The position numbers and the translations under genes were made by a program. From Xenorhabdus miraniensis (GTDB lineage: Bacteria; Pseudomonadota; Gammaproteobacteria; Enterobacterales; Enterobacteriaceae): a stretch of 64,000 nucleotides of DNA. Under the pieces are notes generated by a model that did not search any database, was not told the DNA's origin, and saw only the letters and a list, made by a program, of their open reading frames with translations. Positions 19,216 through 28,324 of the stretch are shown in pieces. Numbering within the stretch: position 1 is the first letter of the stretch; every line of letters begins with the position of its first letter. The stretch covers positions 37,017 through 101,016 of the forward strand of contig NZ_NITZ01000019.1 of NCBI RefSeq assembly GCF_002632615.1, read 5' to 3'.

Positions 19216-19794
19216 ATGTCTTTTGAATTACCAGCATTACCTTATGCCAAAAATGCCCTGGAACCACACATTTCTGCAGAAACTCTAGAATATCATTACG
19301 GCAAACATCACAACGCCTATGTTGTAAACTTGAATAATCTGATTAAAGAGACCGAGTTTGCCGGAAAATCACTGGAAGAGATCATCAAAACATCTGAAGG
19401 CGGCATTTTTAATAACGCAGCGCAAGTCTGGAACCATACTTTCTACTGGCATAGCCTGTCACCAAATGGCGGTGGCGAACCAACCGGAAAAGTAGCAGAT
19501 GCTATCAATAGTGCTTTCGGCTCTTTTGCTGAGTTCAAACAGCAGTTTACTGACGCCGCCCTAAAAAACTTTGGTTCTGGCTGGACATGGCTGGTCAAGA
19601 AGACTGACGGCAGCCTCGCTATCGTTAATACCTCTAACGCAGCAACTCCACTGACAGGCGAAGATAAGCCAGTACTGACAGTTGACGTTTGGGAACACGC
19701 ATATTACATCGATTACCGCAATGCGCGCCCTCAATACCTGGAGCACTTCTGGGCTTTAGTTAACTGGAAATTTGTTGAAGAAAACCTGGCTTAA
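19216..19794 (+). CDS. sodB: iron superoxide dismutase
   Basis: Cytosolic Fe-SOD of 192 residues. All four metal ligands are present: His27, His74, Asp157 and His161, and the sequence is close to E. coli SodB from MSFELPALPYAKNAL to VWEHAYYIDYRNARP. AAGGAG precedes the ATG. In E. coli sodB is positively controlled by Fur through the small RNA RyhB pairing at the start site; the leader here (AUAUUAAAAAGGAG) keeps a similar AU-rich element, and a GATAATTATC palindrome lies at 19103-19112, which may be a partial Fur box. The 359 bases before the gene show no other gene. Confidence 0.97.
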   Translation: MSFELPALPYAKNALEPHISAETLEYHYGKHHNAYVVNLNNLIKETEFAGKSLEEIIKTSEGGIFNNAAQVWNHTFYWHSLSPNGGGEPTGKVADAINSAFGSFAEFKQQFTDAALKNFGSGWTWLVKKTDGSLAIVNTSNAATPLTGEDKPVLTVDVWEHAYYIDYRNARPQYLEHFWALVNWKFVEENLA

Positions 19795-19826
19795 TAAGGT
19801 TAATTCTCGTCCCTGTTTGAAATAAC

Positions 19827-19876
19827 AAGGGCAAGTGCACCTATTCATCACATTATGAACAGGTGCACCTACCCTT
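19827..19876. repeat. 50-nt near-perfect hairpin downstream of sodB
   Basis: Three stacked stems form one long hairpin: AAGGG/CCCTT, GTGCACCT/AGGTGCAC and TTCAT/ATGAA, with a 6-nt loop. It lies 33 nt after the sodB stop and 43 nt after the end of the opposing ynhF gene, so a bidirectional terminator is the simplest role. Confidence 0.7.
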
Positions 19877-19918
19877 AGAACAAGTGATGTTATACTCAAT
19901 TCTTTTTCTCGAACTCGA

Positions 19919-20005
19919 TCAGATAAGGCAAAGGCTTCCCAGAAAAACAATCATGATTAATGCACTGCTGGCAGCCAATAATCCCAACTTCAGATCTGTA
20001 TCCAT
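19919..20005 (-). CDS. ynhF: YnhF-type small membrane protein, 28 aa
   Basis: A 28-codon ORF encoding a peptide that begins MDTDLKLGLLAASSALIM and continues as one hydrophobic helix. E. coli YnhF is a 29-residue inner-membrane small protein beginning MSTDLKFSLV, encoded between the sodB side and purR, so sequence start, length, topology and map position all agree. GAGGA lies six to seven bases before the ATG. The gene is divergent from purR and convergent with sodB. Function of YnhF is unknown. Too short for ordinary gene finders, so probably unannotated in many relatives. Confidence 0.82.
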   Translation of the reverse strand: MDTDLKLGLLAASSALIMIVFLGSLCLI

Positions 20006-20350
20006 AGACTATCCTCAATGTGAAAATTAAGATATCTCAATACCATAAGCTCTAGATGGTTATTTATCGCATTATCTAAAAAACTATACTGTAATCCTTG
20101 AGCCATACTCTTTATAACATCGATTATTACTTTCACTTTTGAGCTAGATCAGACAAAATTCAAGGTTCATTGCTAAATTATTGCCAACCATCACTCTATA
20201 TATAAATATATTGGCAAACGCTTAACAAATATCTACATCCAATAGATTTCAGGTTGCAAAGTGACACAAGTTAGAGCAATCAACTATGTGGCAGCCTGAA
20301 AAATGAAGGGTATATCAATTTAGACCATAAGGTCAGGAGTCCTTTTTATC

Positions 20351-21376
20351 ATGGCAACGATTAAAGATGTGGCCAAACGCGCTGGTGTTTCGACCACAAC
20401 CGTGTCCCATGTTATCAATAAAACCCGCTTCGTCGCCGAAGATACAAAGGCTACAGTTTGGGCTGCGATTAAGGAGCTGAATTATTCTCCCAGCGCGGTT
20501 GCTCGCAGCTTGAAAGTTAATCACACTAAATCCATTGGATTGTTGGCAACATCAAGTGAAGCCCCTTATTTTGCTGAAATCATAGAATCTGTTGAAAATA
20601 GCTGCTATGGCAAAGGCTACACGCTGATTTTGTGTAATTCTCATAACAATCTTGATAAGCAGAAAGCTTATCTCGCAATGTTGGCGCAAAAACGCGTAGA
20701 TGGTTTGCTGGTAATGTGTTCAGAATATCCTGAACAACTTTTAGGTATGTTAGAAGACTATCGTAATATTCCCATGGTAGTGATGGATTGGGGAGAATCC
20801 AGAGGGGATTTTACTGATGCAATTATTGATAACGCTTTTCATGGTGGTTACTTGGCGGGTCGTTACCTTATTGAACGCGGCCATCGTGATATTGCATCTA
20901 TTCCGGGGCCATTGGCAAGAAATACCGGAGGCGGACGTCATCAAGGTTTTCTCAAGGCACTGAAAGAAGCCAATATCACTATTCGGGACGAGTGGATTGT
21001 ACAAGGTGATTTTGAGCCTGAATCCGGTTATCAGGCCATGTGTAAGATCCTGAATCAAAAGCATCGCCCAACTGCTGTTTTTTGCGGTGGCGATGTTATG
21101 GCAATGGGTGCAATTTGTGCAGCCGATGAATTGGGATTACGCGTTCCGCAAGACATTTCTATCATCGGTTATGACAATATTCGTAATGCCCGCTATTTTA
21201 CACCAGCATTAACAACCATCCACCAGCCCAAAGAACGTCTGGGGCAAATGGCCTTCTCAATGCTATTAGATAGGATCGTTAATAAGCGTGAAGATGCACA
21301 AACTATTGAAGTCCATCCGCGTCTCGTTGAGCGCCGCTCCGTGGCGGATGGACCTTTTATCGATTATCGCCGTTAA
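20351..21376 (+). CDS. purR: HTH-type purine repressor
   Basis: LacI-family repressor, 341 residues. The N-terminal DNA-binding domain ([27 protein letters not shown]) and hinge helix ([15 protein letters not shown]) are those of PurR; the rest is the periplasmic-binding-protein-like effector domain for hypoxanthine or guanine. It represses purine and pyrimidine synthesis genes. GGAG lies upstream of the ATG. A sequence GGCAAACGCTTAA at 20213 resembles half of a PurR operator and may reflect autoregulation, as in E. coli. The remaining upstream bases (20006-20350) show no gene. Assignment is firm. Confidence 0.97.
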   Translation: MATIKDVAKRAGVSTTTVSHVINKTRFVAEDTKATVWAAIKELNYSPSAVARSLKVNHTKSIGLLATSSEAPYFAEIIESVENSCYGKGYTLILCNSHNNLDKQKAYLAMLAQKRVDGLLVMCSEYPEQLLGMLEDYRNIPMVVMDWGESRGDFTDAIIDNAFHGGYLAGRYLIERGHRDIASIPGPLARNTGGGRHQGFLKALKEANITIRDEWIVQGDFEPESGYQAMCKILNQKHRPTAVFCGGDVMAMGAICAADELGLRVPQDISIIGYDNIRNARYFTPALTTIHQPKERLGQMAFSMLLDRIVNKREDAQTIEVHPRLVERRSVADGPFIDYRR

Positions 21377-21379
21377 TAG

Positions 21380-22288
21380 TTAATTTTCCTGCAACCACTC
21401 AGCATTAAGTGTTTCACTATCTCCAAGATAACTAAGTAACCAACTTAATGCTGGTGAATGACATTCTTCTGACCATGTTAAGCAACATGGGCTATCAGGC
21501 AGTGGTTGTTCAAGTTCCAGTGCAACTAACTTTCCTTTACGGATCAACGGCAGTGCGCGATGCTTGGGCACCATCCCGACACACAACCCATCCATCAGGC
21601 AACTCAATCCAGCATCCCAATCAGGCACAACCAATCGCCGTTGGTTATCCAGAGCCCATGTATCGCGTTTAGGTAAGCTGCGCGAAGTGTCTTCAAGACA
21701 CAAACTGGAATAAAGCCGAATTTGATCATCGTTCAGTTTTCCCGATATTGCAGCCAGTTCATGTTCAGGGCTGGCGACACACAACCAGGGCATGAATCCC
21801 ATATCCCTAAAGCTATATCGCTCACCGACAGGAGAGGCACGTGTCGCACCAATGGCAACATCCACTCTCTCATCGACAAGAGCATCCCATACCCCATTAA
21901 AAACTTCAGGATAGATAAACAATTCAATATCTGGAAAATGGCGGTAAAAATCCAAAATCAACTGAAGTGTCCGCTCTGGCTTTACAACTTGATCAACCGC
22001 AATACTGAATTGTCCCCGCCACCCATTAGCCACTTGCTGGCACTGGTGTCGGGTGTGATTCATTTTTTTGATAACAGATCTAGCCTCCTTGACAAAAATA
22101 ACTCCAGCCTCAGTTAAATCCACATCACGATGACGACGTTCAAATAAAGGTACTGCCAGCCATTCTTCAAGTTGTTTTACCGTATAGCTGACAGCGGAAG
22201 GTACACGATGAAGCTCTGATGCGGCAGCGCTAAAACTTCCTGTTCTGGCAACAGCATCAATAACTTCCAGAGAGTATTCAGACCACAT
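21380..22288 (-). CDS. punR: LysR-type regulator of purine nucleoside efflux
   Basis: LysR-family activator of about 302 residues, matching E. coli YdhB/PunR from MWSEYSLEVIDAVARTGSFSAAASELHRVPSAVSYTVKQLEEWLAVPLFERR-type N-terminus (in short blocks) through WRGQFSIAVDQVVKPERT to YLGDSETLNAEWL. The winged helix-turn-helix is at residues 3-60 and the effector domain follows. The start at 22288 matches the homologue and has AAGGA upstream. It is convergent with purR (3-nt gap) and divergent from punC, its target in E. coli, where PunR responds to adenosine. The 162-nt divergent gap should hold its operator. Confidence 0.93.
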   Translation of the reverse strand: MWSEYSLEVIDAVARTGSFSAAASELHRVPSAVSYTVKQLEEWLAVPLFERRHRDVDLTEAGVIFVKEARSVIKKMNHTRHQCQQVANGWRGQFSIAVDQVVKPERTLQLILDFYRHFPDIELFIYPEVFNGVWDALVDERVDVAIGATRASPVGERYSFRDMGFMPWLCVASPEHELAAISGKLNDDQIRLYSSLCLEDTSRSLPKRDTWALDNQRRLVVPDWDAGLSCLMDGLCVGMVPKHRALPLIRKGKLVALELEQPLPDSPCCLTWSEECHSPALSWLLSYLGDSETLNAEWLQEN

Positions 22289-22402
22289 ATATATTCCTTT
22301 CAAATTTTTTCACAACATGGTGCAAATATTACCGTTTCACAAGTAAAAATCATGCCATATAAAATAAGTCGGGTATCTCCTTATCAACTACCACGTCAAG
22401 TT

Positions 22403-22446
22403 ATTAACACTATTTATTAACATCACTTATTAACACCGTTTATTAA
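22403..22446. repeat. 13-bp tandem repeat directly before punC
   Basis: Unit ATTAACACTATTT: copies at 22403-22415, 22416-22428 (ATTAACATCACTT), 22429-22441 (ATTAACACCGTTT) and a partial ATTAAT running into the punC start codon. The array occupies the place where a ribosome-binding site would be expected. Confidence 0.75.
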
Positions 22447-22450
22447 TATT

Positions 22451-23632
22451 ATGGCAACAAATAAAAACTCAATTTCATTCATGTTTTATCTCGCCGGCCT
22501 GAGTATGCTCGGCTATTTGGCTATCGATATGTATTTGCCAGCTTTTGATGCAATGAAAGCAGAATTAGGTACATCAGAAAACGCCATTAGTGCGAGTCTT
22601 AGCATTTTTCTTGCCGGCTTTGCCTTTGCACAGCTTTTATGGGGACAATTATCTGATCGCTTAGGCAGAAAACCTGTTCTTATTATCGGACTATCTCTGT
22701 TTTCCATTAGCTGTTTAGGTATGCTCTGGATAACGGATGCCACTCAATTGCTGGTACTGAGATTTATTCAAGCAGTTGGCGTCTGTTCTGCTGCGGTTTC
22801 CTGGCAAGCACTGGTCGTCGATAGATATGATACAGAGCACGCCAAACACGTTTTTGCTATGATCATGCCTCTGGTTGCCCTTTCTCCCGCCCTCGCTCCT
22901 TTATTAGGCGCATGGTTATTGATCCATGATGGTTGGAGAATCATTTTCTTTGTTTTAATGATAGTAACTCTCTTACTATTAATGCCAACACTTTGCCTGA
23001 CCAATAAGCTCAATAACATTGAAGTAACCACGGATAAGAAGACAGTTTCTTTCCTTACGTTACTGAAATCCCCTGTTTTTAGTGGAAACGTATTGATTTA
23101 TGCTTCTTGCAGTGCTGGTTTTTTTGCCTGGCTGACTGGCTCGCCCATCATTTTGAATAATATGGGTTATGATCCTACCAATATTGGCCTAAGTTATATT
23201 CCCCAAACTCTGGCATTTATGATTGGCGGTTATGGTTGCCGTATCTTGCTGGAAAAAGTGAAAAGCGAAACAGTATTCCCGTTCCTATTGGTGGGTTATG
23301 CTGTAAGCATGATCATTATTTATTTAATTTCCATATTAAGTGAACCTTCATTTATGGCCATTCTTGCCCCTTTTTGCTTTATGGCCGCAATGAATGGAGC
23401 CTCCTACCCTATTGCCGTGGCAAAAGCTCTTTCGGTCTATCCTAAGAACAGCGGTAAAGCTGCTGCATTGCAAAATGCCCTTCAATTAGGTCTTTGTTTT
23501 GTTGCGAGTTCATTTGTTTCTATATTTATGAAATATCCTCTCTTATCTACAACAACAGTTATGGCTCTTACTGTTGTTCCAATGGCAATAGGTTATTGGC
23601 TACAAAAGAAAAATGTGGAAGAAAACCACTAA
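22451..23632 (+). CDS. punC: MFS purine (nucleoside) exporter, Bcr/CflA family
   Basis: Twelve-helix major facilitator transporter of 393 residues, matching E. coli YdhC/PunC in position and family. Visible MFS motifs: MLGYLAIDMYLPAFDAM in helix 1 (Bcr/CflA signature), LWGQLSDRLGRKPVL in loop 2-3 and RFIQAVGVCSAAVSW in helix 4. PunC in E. coli has been linked to transport of purine nucleosides under control of PunR, encoded divergently here too. No clear Shine-Dalgarno precedes this ATG; the upstream region is a 13-bp tandem repeat. An ATG at residue 14 region lacks one as well, so the start is uncertain. Confidence 0.87.
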   Translation: MATNKNSISFMFYLAGLSMLGYLAIDMYLPAFDAMKAELGTSENAISASLSIFLAGFAFAQLLWGQLSDRLGRKPVLIIGLSLFSISCLGMLWITDATQLLVLRFIQAVGVCSAAVSWQALVVDRYDTEHAKHVFAMIMPLVALSPALAPLLGAWLLIHDGWRIIFFVLMIVTLLLLMPTLCLTNKLNNIEVTTDKKTVSFLTLLKSPVFSGNVLIYASCSAGFFAWLTGSPIILNNMGYDPTNIGLSYIPQTLAFMIGGYGCRILLEKVKSETVFPFLLVGYAVSMIIIYLISILSEPSFMAILAPFCFMAAMNGASYPIAVAKALSVYPKNSGKAAALQNALQLGLCFVASSFVSIFMKYPLLSTTTVMALTVVPMAIGYWLQKKNVEENH

Positions 23633-23682
23633 ACATAAATTAAACAATTTCTCAAAAAAATAATAATTAAGAACATTATTAT

Positions 23683-23712
23683 CTAAAGGTTACAGCATTA
23701 TGTGACCTTTAG
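23683..23712 (+). terminator. hairpin after punC
   Basis: CTAAAGGTTAC (23683-23693) pairs with GTGACCTTTAG (23702-23712), 11 bp with one G-U, loop of eight, 51 nt past the punC stop. No strong U tract. Confidence 0.55.
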
Positions 23713-23772
23713 ATGATTGTTTAAATACCATTTCACTCATATACTCATACCTATTCTTTATTCTAAAAACTC

Positions 23773-23816
23773 GGAATTTGAGGTTTTGCAGGGCATTGAA
23801 GCCCTTCTTAAATTTC
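23773..23816. other. second stable hairpin between punC and cfa
   Basis: Outer stem GGAATTTGAG (23773-23782) with CTTAAATTTC (23807-23816, two G-U), inner stem AGGGC/GCCCT (23790-23794, 23801-23805), followed further on by a T-rich tract. It may be a second terminator or lie in the 5' leader of cfa. Confidence 0.4.
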
Positions 23817-23949
23817 AAGGCAGATAGGCAATTTTTTATTTTAGTTTAATATCTATATTATTTCTAACAATCCATTATGGCTTTAACATAATAAAAGTCA
23901 GCTACAAAACGATACCTCAAAATTCCATCACACAAATGTTGGAGAGTAT

Positions 23950-25101
23950 ATGAGTTCATCTTTCGTTGAAGATAAAAAAACAATAACGGATTCTTGGCAT
24001 AGAATCGCCCATGAATTGCTTCAAGAAGCTGATATTGATATCAATGGCAAACGCTCCTTCGATATACGCATTAAAAATCCTGATTTTTATAAACGAGTAT
24101 TGAAAGAAGGCTCTTTGGGACTGGGTGAAAGTTATATGGATGGCTGGTGGGAATGTGATCGCCTTGATATTTTCTTTCATAAAATATTACGGGCCGGTTT
24201 GGATCGCCGTATCCCCAAAAATACTAAAGATATTTTGCAGATAATTATCTCTCGTATATTTAATTTACAATCTCCAAAACGAGCCTGGATTGTCGGTAAA
24301 GAACACTATAATTTAGGTAATGATTTGTTTACCCGAATTCTTGATCCTTATATGCAATACTCCTGTGGTTACTGGAAAGATGCCAATACCCTGGAAGAAG
24401 CCCAATCCAATAAACTCCGTCTTATTTGTGAAAAACTACAACTAGCTCCAGGCATGACTTTATTAGATATCGGTTGTGGATGGGGTGGTTTGGCCGCCTA
24501 TGCCGCAGAAAATTATGGGGTATCTGTTACTGGGGTAACAATTTCAGCCGAGCAACAAAAATATGCTCAAGAGCGCTGCAAGGATCTAGATGTCAAAATT
24601 ATCCTTGAAGATTATCGTAACCTTAACCTTCAGTTTGATCGCATTGTTTCCGTTGGCATGTTTGAGCACGTTGGCCCCAAAAATTATGACAATTATTTCC
24701 AGATAGTGAAACAGAACCTGAGACCCGATGGTCTGTTTCTTCTCCATTCCATTGGTTCTAATATCAATAAATCTGGCACTGATGCCTGGATCACCAAATA
24801 TATCTTTCCCAACGGTTGCTTACCATCGATTTCAAAAATAGCCAAAGCGACTAATGGAAAATTTGTTATGGAAGATTGGCACAATTTTGGCGCAGATTAT
24901 GACCTGACGCTTATGGAATGGTATAAGCGCTTTACTGCAAGCTGGCACGAAATAGAACATAACTACAGTCCGCGTTTCAAACGGATGTTCAGCTATTACT
25001 TGAATGCCTGTGCAGGTGCATTTCGTGCGAGGGATATTCAACTCTGGCAAATCGTATTTAGCCCGCAAGGTATTGAAAAAGGTTTGAGAGTGCCCAGATA
25101 G
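23950..25101 (+). CDS. cfa: cyclopropane-fatty-acyl-phospholipid synthase
   Basis: SAM-dependent enzyme that adds a methylene bridge to double bonds of membrane phospholipid acyl chains; improves acid and osmotic resistance. 383 residues, full length. Visible: N-terminal lipid-binding domain with LGLGESYMDGWWECDRLD, SAM-binding motif LLDIGCGWGGLAAYAAENYG, YLDPYMQYSCGYW-type substrate segment (DPYMQYSCGYWKDA), and the C-terminal CAGAFRARDIQLWQIVF containing the conserved Cys. GGAG lies upstream of the ATG. Position between punC and ribE is as in E. coli. The regulation seen in E. coli (RpoS promoter, RydC small RNA) cannot be judged here. Confidence 0.96.
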   Translation: MSSSFVEDKKTITDSWHRIAHELLQEADIDINGKRSFDIRIKNPDFYKRVLKEGSLGLGESYMDGWWECDRLDIFFHKILRAGLDRRIPKNTKDILQIIISRIFNLQSPKRAWIVGKEHYNLGNDLFTRILDPYMQYSCGYWKDANTLEEAQSNKLRLICEKLQLAPGMTLLDIGCGWGGLAAYAAENYGVSVTGVTISAEQQKYAQERCKDLDVKIILEDYRNLNLQFDRIVSVGMFEHVGPKNYDNYFQIVKQNLRPDGLFLLHSIGSNINKSGTDAWITKYIFPNGCLPSISKIAKATNGKFVMEDWHNFGADYDLTLMEWYKRFTASWHEIEHNYSPRFKRMFSYYLNACAGAFRARDIQLWQIVFSPQGIEKGLRVPR

Positions 25102-25128
25102 AAATTTGCTTCATCGCTCGAGTTCGAG

Positions 25129-25159
25129 AAGCTACAGAAATGTAATTTCTGTAGCTTTC
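25129..25159. terminator. bidirectional terminator between cfa and ribE
   Basis: AAGCTACAGAAA (25129-25140) pairs perfectly with TTTCTGTAGCTT (25146-25157), loop TGTAA, between two converging genes. Confidence 0.8.
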
Positions 25160-25211
25160 ATGTTCAATTCAGGGCTTCGCCACAAAAACATTTACCACAA
25201 CTTGATAATAT

Positions 25212-25856
25212 TTATTGTTCTTCAGTTTGTGACAACAATCTTTCCTGTTCTTTCTGTGCCATCACCCGTTCTACGGTATCCACAATCGCTTGAGTTTGTG
25301 GATCAATCTCAATGTTGACCTTTTGACCAAGGCGTTTTTTACCGAGTGTCGTACGCGCCAAAGTTTCTGGGATCAAGTGGACACAGAAACGGTTATTCAC
25401 AACGTCCCCTATTGTCAGACTAATCCCATCGATGCCGATAAAACCTTTATGCAGGATATATTTCATTAATTGCTTATCGTGGATCCGAAACCAAATTTCA
25501 TGATTATTTTCTGAAGTGAAGATCTTGGCAATTTCTGCTGTCGTAATAACATGACCAGACATCAAATGCCCGCCAATTTCATCGCCAAATTTAGCCGCCC
25601 TCTCCAGATTGACTAAATCACCAACGTTAAGTTCACCAAGGTTGGTCAAACGCAGGGTTTCTTTCATTAAATCAAAGCTAATTAAATCACCATCGATCTT
25701 GGTTACAGTTAAACAACAGCCGTTATGGGAAACAGAAGCGCCCGTTTCAATTCCGGGTAATAATTCAGCCGGAAATTTAACAACATGGGTACGAAAGTGC
25801 ATTTTTTCATCAATAGCAACTAGCGGCGCTTTTCCCTGAACGATACCTGTAAACAT
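25212..25856 (-). CDS. ribE: riboflavin synthase alpha subunit
   Basis: Trimeric enzyme that dismutates two 6,7-dimethyl-8-ribityllumazine molecules to riboflavin. About 214 residues in two similar lumazine-binding halves: [12 protein letters not shown] and [12 protein letters not shown] in the first, GHVITTAEI and [13 protein letters not shown] in the second. The start at 25856 matches the invariant MFTGIVQ and has AAGAGG upstream; a longer reading from 25886 is not supported. Also called ribC in E. coli. It is convergent with cfa and divergent from mdtK, exactly as in E. coli. No FMN riboswitch is seen upstream. Confidence 0.96.
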   Translation of the reverse strand: MFTGIVQGKAPLVAIDEKMHFRTHVVKFPAELLPGIETGASVSHNGCCLTVTKIDGDLISFDLMKETLRLTNLGELNVGDLVNLERAAKFGDEIGGHLMSGHVITTAEIAKIFTSENNHEIWFRIHDKQLMKYILHKGFIGIDGISLTIGDVVNNRFCVHLIPETLARTTLGKKRLGQKVNIEIDPQTQAIVDTVERVMAQKEQERLLSQTEEQ

Positions 25857-26110
25857 GGGAACCTCTTTAATCATTTTACATTGCAAAAGTTAGTTTAACC
25901 CACTCACCACTTTTAAACACTAGTTTGGTTGCGTGTCGTTTTAATTGAATATAGTTTATTGAGTACAAACATCGTGCAATGATTGGCTTAATAAAATGAG
26001 TCCTATACAATAGGGAAGCTTATAAGCGATACATTTTCCACTAACATCGTTTGCTCGCAGAAATATTCTTTGTTTTTCTACTTAATTTTAAATCAAAAAA
26101 GGTGTAGTAC

Positions 26111-27484
26111 GTGCAGAAGTATTTAAATGAAGCGCGTAGTTTGCTCGCTCTGGGAATTCCCATAATCATCGCCCAATTTTCACAAACTGCAATGGGTTTT
26201 GTCGATACAGTCATGGCAGGTAAAGCTGGGGCTATTGAGATGTCAGCAGTTGCCGTTGGTACATCAATTTGGTTGCCAACTATCCTGTTTGGTCAAGGTC
26301 TATTGCTTGCACTAACACCAATCGTGGCACACATGAATGGCTCTGGTCACAGAAAAAATGTTGCTTCTCAGATTCAACAAGGATTCTGGCTTGCAACTTT
26401 CCTTTCTATCTTAATTATCGCGGTATTGTATAACAGCCGCTTTATTATAGAAGCACAACATAACGTCGATCCTGTATTGGCGCAAAAAGCCACAGATTTT
26501 ATCCATGCCATTATGTGGGGTGCGCCAGGTTACTTGTTTTATCAGGTATTACGCGGCCAATGTGAGGGGTTGTCGAAAACCAAGCCTGCAATGATAATCG
26601 GTATTGCCGGCTTACTGGTTAATATCCCCGTCAATTATATTTTCATTTACGGCAAATTTGGTGCACCTGAATTGGGCGGTGTTGGTTGTGGTGTTGCAAC
26701 AGCAACGGTCTACTGGGTTATGTTCCTTCTGTTGCTTGTATATGTAAGGCATTCTCCTGCTCAAAAAGATATTCAAACATTTAGTCATTTTTCAGGCCCT
26801 AAATGGCATACCCAAAAACGAATTGCACTGCTCGGCTTGCCTATCGCACTGGCCATGTTCTTTGAGGTAACACTTTTTGCAGTTGTTTCATTGCTGGTTT
26901 CTCCGCTTGGCGTTGTCGCGGTTGCCGGGCACCAGATATCGCTCAATTTCAGCTCCATGATGTTTATGTTCCCGCTGTCATTGGGGATCGCTGCGACTAT
27001 TCGGGTTGGTCATAACCTTGGTCAGAAATCAACTGAAGGTGCGAAAATATCCGCTTACACCAGTCTTGTTGTTGGCTTAATCCTTGCTGTTATGACGGCA
27101 ACGTTCACGGTATTGTTCCGCGAACGAATTGCATTTATGTATAACGACAATCCTGAAGTTGTCATCCTGGCCTCCCACTTGATGCTGTTTGCGGCCATTT
27201 ATCAACTTTCTGATGCCGTTCAGGTCATTGGCTCAGGCGTATTGCGTGGATATAAAGATACACGTTCGATCTTCTTTATCACTTTCATTGCATATTGGCT
27301 GTTAGGGTTACCTAGCGGATATATTCTGGCGTTGACTGATTATGTTACTGAACCGATGGGGCCACAAGGTTTCTGGATCGGTTTCATTATCGGCTTGACG
27401 GCAGCGGCGTTTATGATGGGTTACCGAATTCTGTGGACACAAAAACAACCTGAACACTCTGTTTTGATACGATCCTCTCGTTAA
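26111..27484 (+). CDS. mdtK: multidrug efflux pump, MATE (NorM) family
   Basis: Inner-membrane MATE exporter of 457 residues with twelve predicted helices, matching MdtK/Nor[20 protein letters not shown] and [21 protein letters not shown] at the N-terminus, [40 protein letters not shown] linker (seen in parts), and [16 protein letters not shown] [22 protein letters not shown] at the start of the second half. It exports cationic drugs in exchange for Na+ or H+. The start is a GTG with AAGGTG upstream. It is followed by the two tRNA-Val genes, as in E. coli. Confidence 0.94.
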   Translation: MQKYLNEARSLLALGIPIIIAQFSQTAMGFVDTVMAGKAGAIEMSAVAVGTSIWLPTILFGQGLLLALTPIVAHMNGSGHRKNVASQIQQGFWLATFLSILIIAVLYNSRFIIEAQHNVDPVLAQKATDFIHAIMWGAPGYLFYQVLRGQCEGLSKTKPAMIIGIAGLLVNIPVNYIFIYGKFGAPELGGVGCGVATATVYWVMFLLLLVYVRHSPAQKDIQTFSHFSGPKWHTQKRIALLGLPIALAMFFEVTLFAVVSLLVSPLGVVAVAGHQISLNFSSMMFMFPLSLGIAATIRVGHNLGQKSTEGAKISAYTSLVVGLILAVMTATFTVLFRERIAFMYNDNPEVVILASHLMLFAAIYQLSDAVQVIGSGVLRGYKDTRSIFFITFIAYWLLGLPSGYILALTDYVTEPMGPQGFWIGFIIGLTAAAFMMGYRILWTQKQPEHSVLIRSSR

Positions 27485-27642
27485 TTCAGCACATTAAGTT
27501 AATAACCCAAGGGAAAAGCTGTAAATTCATGCTAAAAGATGTAAATACGAGCAGTTGAACAAGAATTTGCATTTTTTCCCTTGCCAGAAAGCTCAGTGCC
27601 CGTTAATATTCGTCCCCGTTGTCAGCCACGGTAATTTAGATT

Positions 27643-27719
27643 GCGTCCGTAGCTCAGTTGGTTAGAGCACCACCTTGACATGGTGGGGGTCGGTGGTTCG
27701 AGTCCACTCGGACGCACCA
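27643..27719 (+). tRNA. valV: tRNA-Val(GAC)
   Basis: 77 nt including the encoded CCA. Acceptor GCGTCCG pairs with CGGACGC; D arm AGCTCAGTTGGTTAGAGC; anticodon stem-loop CCACCTTGACATGGTGG with anticodon GAC at 27677-27679; T arm GGTTCGAGTC. Identical to the next copy. Confidence 0.98.
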
Positions 27720-27752
27720 AATATCAGGTTGACATAGCAAACAGTTCTATGT

Positions 27753-27829
27753 GCGTCCGTAGCTCAGTTGGTTAGAGCACCACCTTGACATGGTGGGGGT
27801 CGGTGGTTCGAGTCCACTCGGACGCACCA
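27753..27829 (+). tRNA. valW: tRNA-Val(GAC), second identical copy
   Basis: Exact repeat of the first tRNA, 33 nt downstream, with encoded CCA and anticodon GAC at 27787-27789. The mdtK-valV-valW-pykF order is that of E. coli. After it, 27830-28324 holds no gene that I recognise, only the Cra-like site. Confidence 0.98.
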
Positions 27830-28091
27830 AATCTTATCTCACTACTCCCGAAAGTAATTCCACATTTTTCTATCCGCTTATTGTCATCCTTTATTCCATA
27901 AAATGTACCAATTGTTCCCCAACCTATTCTGAACACCAAAAATTCAACTACACCCTGTTTGCGCAACAACTCACTGATTTTTTTAACATGAACCAGGATA
28001 TTTCTGCTTTTCTGTATATAAATCTTTTCAAGAACCGTTTTTTTGATTCATTTCACAGAAATTAGTCTCTATAATACGCTCCTGTCATGAG

Positions 28092-28106
28092 TTGAATGGT
28101 TTCAGC
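28092..28106. promoter_or_regulatory. Cra (FruR)-like site upstream of pykF
   Basis: TTGAATGGTTTCAGC contains TGAATGGTTTCA, close to the palindromic Cra consensus TGAAACGTTTCA. It lies about 230 nt before pykF, which Cra represses in E. coli. Confidence 0.5.
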
Positions 28107-28324
28107 TAATTAATTTACCGAATTCAGAAAAAATTACAGATGATTAATCTAACCAAGTCCGCATGTCTGCACGTGCTTGACTTCATGCTAAAAAACCATT
28201 TGACGCTTTCTGCTATCCGTTTTCCATTATGTTGCGCAACTTACAACTCCAGATGATGTTGGCATAAATGTCAATGGTTGGCGATTCACTCTTTTAATCC
28301 ATTAAAACCAGTAGATAGATTGTC

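Noticed and set aside
27643..27829. Tandem tRNA-Val copies as an integration site or duplicated mobile-element end
   Set aside because: Both copies are complete with encoded CCA, no integrase or third partial copy is near, and E. coli has the same valV-valW pair here.
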